A DNA stretch of 64,000 nt from Penelope pileata (lineage: Eukaryota > Chordata > Aves > Galliformes > Cracidae): positions 496,001-560,000 of the forward strand of contig WBMW01005873.1 in assembly GCA_013396635.1 (NCBI GenBank), in the 5' to 3' direction. This document shows positions 23,601 to 35,700 of this stretch, one piece after another (position 1 is the first letter of the stretch; every line of letters starts with the position of its first letter). Both the position numbers and the translations under genes were made by a program. The notes under the pieces are model-generated. The model did not search any database. It worked only from the letters and a program-made list of their open reading frames with translations, and was not told the origin of the DNA.

Positions 23601-26600
23601 AGCACATGTCGTGGGAGGTGCAGCTGTACTCCTTTCTCCCAGGAGAAAATAGGGTATGAGGTAGAGATGCCTGGAGATGCCACAGAGGTTTTGCTACCTT
23701 AGAAAATAAATCAGTTTTCAAAATATTCACATTTTTAATAAAAAACTATTTTTTCCCCAGAAAACCAATATATTTATTTTTTAAAGTCTATTTTTTAGTG
23801 GAAAATTTGACTGGCCATTATTTTCTAACGTCTGAGCCCATTCTTGGTCTGGGGGCCAAATCTTCAAATTACTGCACATTGCAAAGTCACCCTGTGGGAA
23901 CAAAACCTTGTGCACTCCCTCCTTCCTGTCCTTCAGTGCTGAGAACATGAGTCATTCCCTGGAATAACACTGGCAAACAGCAAACCAAAAAGCCATCACG
24001 AAAACAGAAACACTCTCAGGGCTTACATCAAAAATATTAGTCAGCCCAAGGTTAGGGTGAGGATTCAAAATGGAATTCCTTATTGCTTAAGCTCTCTTTT
24101 CATAAAATGAGATAGAAGAAGAACAAAAACATTCCACACTGTGGAAATTTCTTACCATGCTGTGTCTGCAGAGGTGAGAAAATGCCAAGCACTTGCCAGA
24201 CAGGATCAGAGGAGACCACTACTCATCTTCACAGAGAAAAGTCTCACCTGGAGTCCCTCTGCAGACAGCTGCCCTTCCTCAAATACTCTCCCAGAACCCT
24301 CACAAGCAACATGGTCCATAAAGCCCCCTAGGCCCCAGGAACCCCTGCAGAAACCCACAGACCAAGAGAAGTCAGCATGGCAGAATCACTGTGCACAAAC
24401 ACAGCACGCACATCCAGCCCTCAGTTACACTGACAAATCGCAGCCCACTTTCATTAGGTGGCTGTCAGCACATTTGCAGATATCAAACCTGAACCATCAG
24501 CTCCTGCCTTTTAAGGGCAAAAATGACTCTTGTTTACCACTCTGCTCCTTTAATTTCAGCCATGCACTTAAATCGCTCTCCCTCACACTTCCCACCTGAG
24601 AGACAAGCTGTCACTCTTCAGAGCAAAAGCTGCTCCCTGCCTTTTGTCACTTATGTGGGGAACAATACTTGGTAACGCTCCCCAAACCAGTAGGCTGGTA
24701 CAGAAACAAGCCCCAGAATAGTCACTGCAGTGAGACAATGAGAAGCAAGCCCATAACAGTTCTGGTAATTAACAGCTAGGGCTGCCTGCCGTTGTGATGA
24801 TTTTGTGTCACTGTGAAACCTGGAGTCAAGGCTGCACAGCTTTTCCATTCAAGCTGCTGATGAAACGAGTCAGTGCAGGAAGTGGTCTGGTCCGTGGAAG
24901 AGAAAGCATCAATCCAGACAGTCACAGTGGTGGTTTTTGACTTTCTGAATTAAGAAACAGTCGGACTACAAGACTACAAGGCATAAAGAGCCTGGAAATG
25001 ATCCCCTTAGGGTACACATGCTCTGACAACATTAGCTGCAAGTGTTTCCGTCTGTTCGATCTTCCAAGCTGAAGGCAATGCTGCTCCCAGGGCAGGCATC
25101 ATTTCCATGTGCCCATGTTAATGTCAAACCCATCCCAGCTGACTCAACCAGATCCGCAAACCACAGGCCAGCCATTGCCAGGGCCTTCCCCGCAGCGTGG
25201 CTGTGACACCGTGCTTCCAGCACTGTGTTGCTGTCATGCACCTGCCAAGATGGTTTGCAGTGACTCCTTGCACCCCATTTATATTTGAAACCTGACTGCC
25301 TCCGTGTTCCCACTGCAAAGAGGGAGAACTGAAGGAAAGCATGAAATTCTGCCCAGGGAGAAGGCTTTTGCTCTCTCTGGGGCTTTGTGGCTGTTCTCAT
25401 CTGAAAGGAGATTACTGCTGATGAGTTCTGTCAGGGAGCTTGCTGCCCTGTTCGTTTTTGTGGCCATTTCAGAGGCTTCCTGTTCTGATGGCTCTGCAAC
25501 AGTCTGAAGCTGGCTCCAGATGAAACCCCAGAAAGCCCAGTGGCCACCCCCTTCTGAAGGTTTATCTGTCCCATGCAGCCATTGATCTCTGAGGCCTATC
25601 TCAATACCTACAGCACGGCAGTGTGCTTGGAGCAGCCAGATCATCTCTTCTCAGCGGATGATGAATAAAAGGATTACTTTATCCATTGTTTCTCTGTTTT
25701 CCTCACTCTTTTGGCATGGCAGTTTCATTTCTTGCCAAGAAGCTTCCCTACCCAACCATTAGGACCACACCACCATGGAGACATGCTCTTCTAACGTGAA
25801 ACCTGAATGTAATTGTCAGAGACACACTGCACTTAGAGAGAGAAAAAAACACAGCAAGGCCCACTCCTGCTGGGTTCAGCTGTGGCTATAGCGTTGTTTG
25901 GGACTTCCCTCTACAGTCATACCCATAATAAAGTAGGACGTCCTCCATTCTCACTTGGAAGATGACACTCCAGCAAGAATTACTGGGGCACTTTTGGCCT
26001 GGCATGAGCCAGGGTATCGTTACATTGCTAGCACCTGCCTGCCAGGAACAAATAGTGCTTTATCGTGAGCATGAAGCTGCCAGTTCAGTTCCTACGCAAC
26101 CTCTGAGGTATGTTTTCTTCATGGTACCCCATTTCATGGTGATTGTGTAGGCAGATCCACTTCACTGCTGAAAGAAGACTCTAATTATTTTTCTTTATTA
26201 AGCTGTTTACTTGCTAGTCTCACCCTAAGTTATCATAGAAAGTTGCATTTATATGAAATATATATATGCCAAATGTCTTTGTTGTTAAAATCAAAGTTAG
26301 CACTAACAACAGATTATCTTTCTCATATTTACAGCCCCAACAGAGCAGAAATAAGAAGAGCCTCCTTCAACATCACCCTAGGAAACTACTTACAAAGGTT
26401 ATTATTTTCACCTTCAAACAGATCAATTTATATAATCATTAATTAGCTAAATATGTCATGGATGACCACCCAAAAAAAATCTAAGTATTATTTTCTTCTG
26501 GCTATTCTATCATAGCACTCTTTAACACTAAATCATACCATTATTTTACTTCAACTGACAATCAAAACAAATAGTTGGAAAACAAAAAAATAAAAAACAA

Positions 26601-26749
26601 AACCAGAAAACACTTGTTTTTATGGAATGCCTGGGCTATTTTAAATATCAAAGCAATTCTTCTTTCAACTTCTTTAAAGCTATTCCAATGACAATAAAAT
26701 GACACACAAAGTTTATTGCTGCAGAGCCCAATTACCAAAATAATCCAGA
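20661..26749. other. unique non-coding DNA, no gene recognised
   Basis: Long single-copy-looking stretch. One 60-bp exon-like interval on the minus strand (21240-21299) has good splice sites but is of doubtful meaning. AT-rich runs occur near 23720-23800 and 26470-26610. No repeat family and no RNA gene are recognised. Confidence 0.5.
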
Positions 26750-26842
26750 CACAGGATCATAGGAATGGCGGTGAGAAGAGACCTCAGGAGGTAAACGAGA
26801 CCTCTCCTGCTGGAAGTAGGGCTACTGCCAGCATTAGAGTAT
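26750..26842 (-). mobile_element. CR1 LINE 3' fragment, old
   Basis: The plus strand reads CACAGGATCATAGGAATGGC, then GACCTCAGGAGG and CTCCTGCTGGAAGTAGGGCT with CAGCATTAG. This matches the reverse complement of a CR1 3' end with noticeable divergence. It is about 93 bases long and clearly older than the copy at 9576. Confidence 0.75.
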
Positions 26843-29129
26843 ATGATCTGTGTCTGTCTTTGGCATGAAAATGCCTGCTCTGATTCTGGTGCACACCTAC
26901 ACAATAGCAAGCCAGCCTTAACTCAGTGCTCCCTGACCAGGAGCAAGATCTGTGGAGAGGACAGAGCTTATCTCCAGACAATGCAAAGCACCTGTGACCT
27001 TCCCTAATCTGCCAACCTCTCCTCCTCCAGCCAATCAAACTTCCATCACTGTGCTGAAATGTTTTGTGAGAGCTGATGGGAGTAACCCTTTTCCATCTCA
27101 GCAAAGACTCCACAAAGCCAGGCAATATGCAGCGCATCCTTCCTGCTGCTAATTGCATTTTTAGACAGCAGATCCCCTGAGGAATCAAAGAAATGCCTGA
27201 GACACTTGTTGAGCAAAACCACACACGCCAGAGCAGCTGTGGGTGGACACACTATGCCTCTCAGATTCACTGCAAACTAATTAACGGTTCCTTCCCCACA
27301 TGGATGTACAAAGGTGTTATTTTCCTAATTATTTTCATTCCAAATGCATTGACTCACGAATGGATTACGTTCAGAAACTCCCTCACTCCTGGGTAAGAAA
27401 GCTTTTCTATAACTAAGTCTTGGCTTCTAGTCCTTTCCACTAAAGTTTCAGTCTGTCTGACTGTTCCCAGTTTTCATCCTTTTGATTTCTTTTCCTCTGA
27501 GGGATCTGTGCTGGGGAAGATTGACCAAAGCTGGAGTTTCCAGAACAGCAGCAGTACACAATGTCAAATTGTTTGAAAGCTTGCCACACTCAAGGAAACC
27601 AGATTAAACTTCTCTGGGAGTTAAGCTTCCAAAAAAAACCAAAGCCAGGTTCAAGTTAATAAGAAAGACTAATAGCATCAAACAACAGAGACCCCAAGGG
27701 AACATCGTGTCATCTTGTCCAAACTCCTGCACGATCCAAGTGACATAATACCGTCTTGCAGTCTGTGTGCCATGAAAGCACATTGCCCAAAAGGCAGCTT
27801 GCCTTGATTTGAAAACTTCAAAAGAAGCTGAATCCATGCAAGGTTAAAAATCCTCCTCTGTTATTTCAGAAAAGGTTGGGAAGTCTGAACTGAGCTTCGC
27901 CTCATTTTGTGCTTCAATTATTTGCTCGTCCCACTTGGCTCCTATCCAGTTTATCCAAGGAGGCATTTGGTTAATTTCTCCCAGGGGAAGGCAATTAAGG
28001 ACCACAGAAATCACCGTTAATTTACAAATATTCATAAAATCAACTTCCTCTGAGTAACGAATGACTTCAGCTGTCCCAAGATTCCTTATAGACATTTTTG
28101 ACCCAAAAGCATTCACTCAGCCTCTTTCTTCTCACCACTTTATGGACCTGTGTCTCATCCTATCCTGCCTTTCATCCATCTCTGAGGAGTTAATTAGATT
28201 TCTTTCTCATTCTCTTGCACACATACAAGCACAAATACACACATCTGCTAGAATGAAGAGCTAGACAAGACCTGTAACACTGTGCATCACCATCGACCTC
28301 TTGAGAGCTCCCACATCCATCTTGCACCATTTGCCTGTAATGGGTGGAGGTTACTCTCATTTCTTACAGGAACTTAGCCACCTCCTACATCTATCTTAAT
28401 TATTGGGTGGTGGTAACACTGAGAAATGTGTGAGCATTTTCATGCAGGCAGCAGCCTCACCTTATGGGTATCTAACTGACAGTCCCAAGCACCCACTGGA
28501 TCTCCATTTCTGAAGACCAAGATCAGTCCCCACGTTTTCAGGGCAACTCTGAGACTGGTTGGCCATCTCAGGTGTACTGTAACTATGCTGGGATGTCTTG
28601 GGATCTGATAGACATTCACCACTCCTAGGAAAATGACTAACAGCGTGACAACTGAAGGTTTCAGCCTGCGAGAACAGCAGGATGGCACAGGGCTGTGTTG
28701 CTGATGTCCTTCCCACGTTCAGTGACCAGCAGACTCTCACACATCTCATTGTCATGAAAGAAATACAAGGATTAGCTGTCTCTCATGGCTGAATATTGTT
28801 TTCTGGTGAGCGGTGTGCATTTGGCTACAAAGTGCTACACAAGACTGTAACTGGAAGTTGCTCTACATTTATACCTATGAGTCCAAGAACACAGCATCCG
28901 ATTGCTTTCCACGTTGCATATCCTAGTAAAGCACTTAATTCTTGAAGGCACACATTTTTCCTCAATTAAATATGAAAGCTGTTCAAACACAAAGATGACC
29001 TTTAATTATGGCTTTAAATGCACTTGGTTACAATTACCTCCTTGTTCACGTTGGGAAAGTATAATAAGAAGTAACACGATAATATGCAGTGCTGTAGTTT
29101 TGGAGTAATTGCCTACTATGCTTGAACTC
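26843..29129. other. unique non-coding DNA, weak exon-like interval inside
   Basis: Includes an ATTA-rich block at about 27850-28090. A minus-strand interval at 28461-28665 (205 bp) sits between an acceptor ending TGCTGTTCTCGCAG and the donor GTGAGG. Two frames are open across it, so coding evidence is weak. Confidence 0.45.
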
Positions 29130-29660
29130 TGTGAGGCCTTTTCCAATTACATTTTTAGCTTGCTAATGTTTGGGGATTTTCCAGGATAAATTACGTTAAT
29201 TGTATTCCTTGGATCTGTTTTCCACAAAAAGCCCAATAAACAGCAAGAAGGAGGAGGGAGAGAATTAAGTGGCGGAGTTAATTAGATTAGGCTTGTGCTG
29301 TAGTGAAGCAGGAAGATTCCACTAAATCCTATAATAGGCCCTAATGAGGATTTTATCATGCTTGTTAAATGGGTCATTTAGTTGTGTGACGGGGCCGTTG
29401 AGTGTAATGTAAAAACTGGTTAATAAAAAAAAAGTCTTTTAATTGCACACACAGGCAAAACAGTTTCAAAGGAGTCCAGCCGAATGGAATAGCCTCCAAC
29501 CAAGTACCGGAAAAGCTCTGAAGATCCCGTAATGGTGAACATGTAATGCGATTAGGCCACTTAAATTTCTCTGACTGTCATAAAAATTAATGCTCCCCAA
29601 ATGATTTACACTGGGGAACTTTAATAATCCAGACTGATCTAGATGGAAATCAGTCCTTTT
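29130..29660. promoter_or_regulatory. strong-looking candidate conserved non-coding element (unproven)
   Basis: About 500 repeat-free bases with many homeodomain-type cores and scattered CpGs. Examples are AAATTACGTTAATTG, GTTAATTAGATTAG (29277-29290), GGCCCTAATGAGG, GTGTGACGGGGCCG, CTTTTAATTGCAC, AATGCGATTAGG and AAAAATTAATGC. Among the non-coding blocks here its composition is the most like a deeply conserved developmental enhancer. Confidence 0.4.
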
Positions 29661-32600
29661 TTTCCTCTTTTTTTTTTCTTTTCAGAAGAAAAATGAGTGT
29701 AGAACTGATCGCTGTCAAATCATACATACCTGTCCCTTCCATTAGGGTTTGCAGAAGTCCATAACAGAGTTATGGACTACTCTGGCCTATTTCATTCCAC
29801 AGATGGATTGTCATGGTCACAGAAACAGCCCCACTTGTTGACCACTTCTCCCAGCACTCAGTCCAAGGAGTGGGATAACCCCCCACTCCTCCAGCAGACT
29901 GCTACAGCTACATCTCCAGCACTTCCTTTCTGGTACTTCACAATATCTAGTTGTTTTCTCAAGGTCCCCACTGCTGAGAGAGTTTGATTTATACCAATCT
30001 CTGTGGCATGTGACAGGGACCAGGTGGTGACTGCACAGAGGACCACCATGATTTCCACCCGTCCAGCAAATGGCAGTCATTACTCTGAGGATCCCACCGA
30101 GACACACCAGCTGCTGCTGCCTCCAGCCCAGCTTGGCGGCACCCCCAAAGGAGATGATAAGGAATAGCAGGTCATTCATAAACGCCTCTTCCAGTATCCG
30201 GTGGTTCTGGTGCCTCAGCTACCAAACATCTGCTGGTGAAAAAGAAAATGAGAAAAGTTCATCTCTTTTCTGCTCGTTCATTCCATGCTACTGATTTTTC
30301 AACATCTTTCAATTTGCAGGGGCCTAAGAGTATTTCCAGTAGCAGCATGTTAAAGCCTCTGCAGTGATGTGTGACAACCAGTTATAAATTTTAATTTCTT
30401 TATTGCCTTTTCAGGGCAGCAAAATTTGCTGTGTATGCATGTGCCTGCGTATGGACGCACACATTTACGTACAAGATCCTCCAGAGGTGCAGCTATGACC
30501 AATTATACAGCAGTAACTGATCAACAGTTCAGCACAAGAGGTGTGTGAAGGAAGAATCAGAAGCTGATTCTAAACTGCTTAGAGGAGAGGGGAGAAGATC
30601 TGGTAAAGGTATTCAAATAAGCTAAATTATCTCTGAAGGAAGGAGAGCCTCTTCATCAACTGCGAAGTTAGTCCTGCTCTGAAGAAGAGGCTGCTCACCC
30701 AGCGTTCTCCTTTTTCTGTGATAGTACTTCCCTTTGCGCCTGGTAAGAACAGAGAATAAACAAAGGAGATTTAAATTATATATCAGGAGAATTAGGAACT
30801 AGGTAGCTCACAAAAATGTGATGACTCCTGCTGAGGAGTCTTACGAACTACATAGAAAAACATCTCCCTGTTACAGTCCCTGGGGGAGGGCTGCAATAGA
30901 TGGTCTCTTGAGCCTCTGCCGTGTCTCTGATATTTGTGACTTGCTATGTTTTCTGACTAAAGCTGGGTGAGGAGGATATACTTGAAAGAACTGTATTGCT
31001 TCACAGCACAGCAGACAATCCTGTGCCTTCCCTTCCAATCAATGAGGCTTTCAGAGCACAAAGTGCTGAAATAAACTCGAGCCATTTTAATTGGGGACTT
31101 TCTTTGTTTAAACAATAAAGCAATATGGGTCACTTCTGCTGCGAAGCAGCTATCTGTAAGACACAGAAAAGACTCGTGTAACAACGACACGGGAAATGCT
31201 GACTTCGTGTTCTCTTCTATTGTATTTGTGACCCAGACTTCTCCCTTTTCTTCCTTTTTTCTCTCTCATGCTTTTGCTTTTTTCTTTCAAATACCGAGCC
31301 CCCAAAACTTTCTGGCTTGCCAAGTTTTCTCCAAACCGACAGTTGAAACTGCTAATTACAATCCCATCACAGAACCACAGACCTGCCCTTCCTCCGTGCT
31401 GAGCCATCCCTGTCTTTCCCCTGCAGTTAATGAAGTGCCTCACACTGAGAGAGGAGTAGTTTGTCAGCCCAGCTTTCACAAAGATACTTAAAACGCTGTA
31501 CTTACAGCAAGGAATTGGAGATAACACCCTCTAAAAATCAAAGGAATGAAAAACTAGTCACACTTTTGCAACCCAGGCAGGCAGTGGGCTGCAAATTACT
31601 TTGGTTAACTGGGGATGACTGCATTGCATGGACTTTGGGTGCTGTGCGTAGGGTCTCCTCCATGCCACTGACTGTTTGCTTGGTTTGTCCCTGATACAGC
31701 ACTCCAAGTCCCTCATCCGAGATTGATCCCTTTGGTATTTGTCAAAAGGTCAACAACAATCTCTGGATAAAGTGTGTTTTTGTCTTGAGAGAGAGAGAAA
31801 ACGCGCTTCCTGAGGAGGAATGAAATAGTTTGGCATGAGAGGGGTGGGTGGTATCACACAGTGAGCAAACCTGCCTTTCAGCTCTGGCCCTGAGTTCTGT
31901 TGACAGAAGCTACGCTCGTGTCACCCAGCAAACAGAGCGAGCTTCCCAGCACAGCATGAAAGCCCATGGGCACTGTTTGTCATCCCAAAATTCAATTTCC
32001 TGCAGTCTGGGGTGGGAAGATTATTTGTTCTCCATGGGATTGGTTTGGTTTTGAAATCCATCACTTCCAGTAACAGATGATATTGAAACAGCTCCTTAGA
32101 ATTAATGCCGGAATCAAACAGGCTTGAAACCCTCTCTGATATTCCCCAGCAAAGAGAGCCTCAACGCGTAAAGGGGAAAAATTACTCAGACTTTTTCTTC
32201 AACATCCAGTGGAGGTGGAGCATCCGGGCACAGACATCTCACAGCACTAGTTTTAGACATGAGAGGGCAGAGCTGCTGAGGACCCCTTAGACAATGAAAG
32301 TCACCTGGGAGGATAAGATGAGGGACAGTCCCACATGAATGAATGAACTTCTGGTGAGCCATGACAACTACCTATTTTCACACTCAGTGTTGGCTCATGG
32401 GATCTTTGAGTGTCTCTGCTTGTCCCTGTCCAACTGCCACTGTGTCTTCTGCACAAGTTCAGGATTTGTACTACACAAAGGGCCCAGGGCAGTGTGTCCC
32501 TTTGACCAAAATATTCCTTTAATTACCTAACTGATGAAACTGAATGGACAAAATCCATACTGCACCTCCAGGGACCAATATTTGACATCATTGTTAGTAC

Positions 32601-32710
32601 CTGATCTCTCAGAAGTGCAGATCTCACTATCATTCCTACCACAGATGCCTTTGCTTTCTAGAGTTGAAACAGCCAAACCTCAAACCTCATGGCCATCGTC
32701 TCTGTGCAGA
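29661..32710. other. unique non-coding DNA, no gene recognised
   Basis: Single-copy-looking sequence with short pyrimidine runs (29658-29682) and a short (GA)n run near 31789-31798. Open frames here lack recognisable domains. Confidence 0.5.
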
Positions 32711-32727
32711 GGGGGGGGGGGGGGGGG
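32711..32727 (+). repeat. G17 homopolymer
   Basis: Seventeen consecutive G bases. Such runs can form G-quadruplexes and are prone to polymerase slippage, so the exact length is uncertain in any assembly. Confidence 0.95.
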
Positions 32728-35700
32728 AAAGGGTTTTGAAAATAAAAATACAAAGATCAAGGCATATTTTATTGCCTTTTGCTTCTCATTAGGAAGTGTC
32801 CATTGTTAAATCTTATAACCACCTTTGAAAGCTGAAAGCTGTCCGCAGTCACCCCAACGTTCATAGTTCAGTTATTCCTCAACCATTTGTGAAAAGGGAC
32901 CAAGTAAAAGAATTCAGGTGTGTTGCACAGTAACTCACAGGTGCAGAATTTCAGAGGTCCCATGAGAAATGTTTAGGAGTCAACAAATAGCAACTGTCTG
33001 GAAACGTGTTTGATTTACAGAGCTGTGAGCACCTTATCAATCTCTGTATTCTGACATCTCTCTGCATGTATGTTTCTGGCAAATTCTTCTTAATTAAAAG
33101 TCCCCAAATCTTACTGTTTGAAAGTAACAAAACCAAACTGTGCTGAAAGCGTTCCAAGCCATGGAAAGAAAGAGGGGATGTGACCTCACCGAATGCTGCA
33201 GCCCTCCCAGCGGCAGCCAGTTCAGCAGGGAAAGGCACAAAGCTTTGCCATGCTTCTTGCCACCAGGTGCTAAATCCCATCCAAGCAGAAGTGCTCCCAG
33301 CCAACAAAAGTTTTAATCTTTGCTCACTTGTTTCTGTTAATGAGATGTGTACATCATCTGCCTGAGACAGACCGCCAGCGTTAGATGTGGGCAACTGTTT
33401 CCCTACCAACACACCACAGCCAGGGTTGCCCTATGGCTCCTCTGCTGTCCGTGCTACCCAGCTCAATAGGCTCCCCTAATGCCCCCCGAGCTTAGAGCAG
33501 CTTTTCCCTCTGCTGCATTGTACAGCTTTATTCTAAAGAGGTGAACTACCATTAAAATGTCTCATTGCTGATAAAAACCTTAGTAAGAACACACACTTAC
33601 ATGCACACAGAGAAATCAAGAAATTCATCAAAATAATGAATAGCCCCTGTAGCACTGTAAATCCAGATATATGAATTTTAACATCTTCAGGGGTTTTAAT
33701 GCCATTTTTCCCTCCTGGTATCTGAGTATCATAAAACTACAGGCAAGTCAGTGAACCGGGGAATGCAACTGATTTGAAATAAAATCAAAATGACTCAGAG
33801 GTTTAATTGTCCAAACTGGGCAAAGTTAAAAAAATAAAAAAGAAAAGTAATTAAGTATTTTGTTACACATGATGAAAAACAAATTGGAGCACAGCCCAAT
33901 TCTGCCAACTTTCTTCAGGCAAAATTCTCATGAGCTTCTCAGGGAGGGGCATGTTTATGTTCCAGAGACCAAGTGGCTGGAAATCATCAAGAGTTTCCAG
34001 AGCCACAGGGCATTTCTGAACATCAAGCTTGAAAGAGCCAGAAGGTGGGTGATTTTCAGAGCATTTCACCTCTAAAAATCTGGTCTTATGGCATCTCTAC
34101 CAGGACAACAAAAGTCTGATATCATAGCTGTGCCCCCCAAACACCACATCAGATGGGGGCTGACGTGAAGAATACTTATTAATTTACCACCACACAGTGA
34201 GTTTGGGGGTTTTTGACGTCGTTTTTGTTTGTTTGTTTCAACTTGAGTTTTTCCTTAAAGTAGAAAGACAAGAGAATCTTAGCTTTCCATTGACATTTCA
34301 AAAATGCCAGGAACATCAGCATTTGTTTAGATCAAAGATGCCACTGTTCATCAATCTAATAATTCAGAAGAGGGATTTTCCAGAGAAAAAACATTCAATA
34401 AAACCTTCCTTTTCCCCGCAGATGAAAATACCCTTTTCAAAAAGTTGTGCCAATCTCTTGTCGAAATGACTGCAGCCACCAGCAGCCCTGTGTCCCAGGA
34501 GTCCCACTCCTGGATGCTTGCACTGCACAGCTGCAGGAGCACCCAGCCCCACCACAGCTGGAAACAGCCCAGCAGCCTCCTGGGGGCTCATCGCTCCCGT
34601 CTGAGCTGGAGAGCTCCACGCCTGCTGAGGCTGAAAGGGGATCACTGTAAGCAAGGAGAGGAAGAGATCTGCAACATCCTCTGTGGTTCAGATCTGGATG
34701 GTAAATAGAAGAGGTAGCACAGCCCTTGTGATGGGGCTGTACGTAGTCGTTCATACAGCACCTGCACGCACTGCTGAAACACGAGGATCCAGAATGACTA
34801 GGAGATGGTGTTATGGAGGACTAAGCATTGCCAATGTTGCCTGTTGTCTGACCCCGCCTCTGTTCAATTCTCCTCCATTGAGGTGGGTGCTGCTACCCAT
34901 CCTCGTAAAGAGAGGGGACCAGAAAAAGGGTCCCTCCCTTCCTATCTGTGTTCATTCCCATCCCCAGAAAACGCAAGTGTCAGCAGAGCAGAGCCACCAC
35001 ACAGCAGTCTGTAGGGTCCTGTGGTGGAGGAGGATGGTGTCTGGCAGAGAGTTGGCCAACACCATTGGGAAATTGAAGGAATAATGAGAAAACACTAAGC
35101 AAGCAGAAGAGCTGGAAATTCATTCATTTTTCCCACCCAGACAACAGTTTCTTTAGAGGGCAAATCCTTGCAAAGTCATTGGCCTGTCCCATCCCTCCCT
35201 TCTCCAGGTGGCAGCACTAAGAAGGAGGCACGCCATTTCCCTGCGGCTCATTCCCGTTGTGAGGCTGAAAGCTCCTCTGGAATTGGCAGCACAGCTACAT
35301 CTAATCAGGTGCTTGTGCACAGCAGCCCCAGAGGCAATTGCAATCAAGCCAATTGCTGCATCTGATTACACATGAAAACCCTCGTGCCACTAAGTGTTCT
35401 GCAGTCCTTAATAAAACGTGCTTGTCTTGCCTCAAATTGCATCAGGCAGAGTTTTGATGTGTTGTTTTTTTTTTTTTCTAATAATATTAAGAGCTACCTG
35501 AAAGAAGAGAGGGAAGGAGAATAGGATGGAATGAGAAAAATCAGCCAGGTAAACAAAAGGTAAATGTATGTCCAAACAAGGTAAATAAATGCCTAAAATC
35601 CACCCATTGCTTCCATAGGACATAATAACACAGGATCTTCAGGGTGAACTTCATGGAAATCTCCATTTGACTGAGAAGAAGGAGAGAATATGGCCAGGTG

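Noticed and set aside
24141..24599. 152-codon plus-strand open frame
   Set aside because: Low-complexity Ser/Pro/His-rich translation with no family resemblance. A minus-strand donor-like site nearby does not pair with any open exon.
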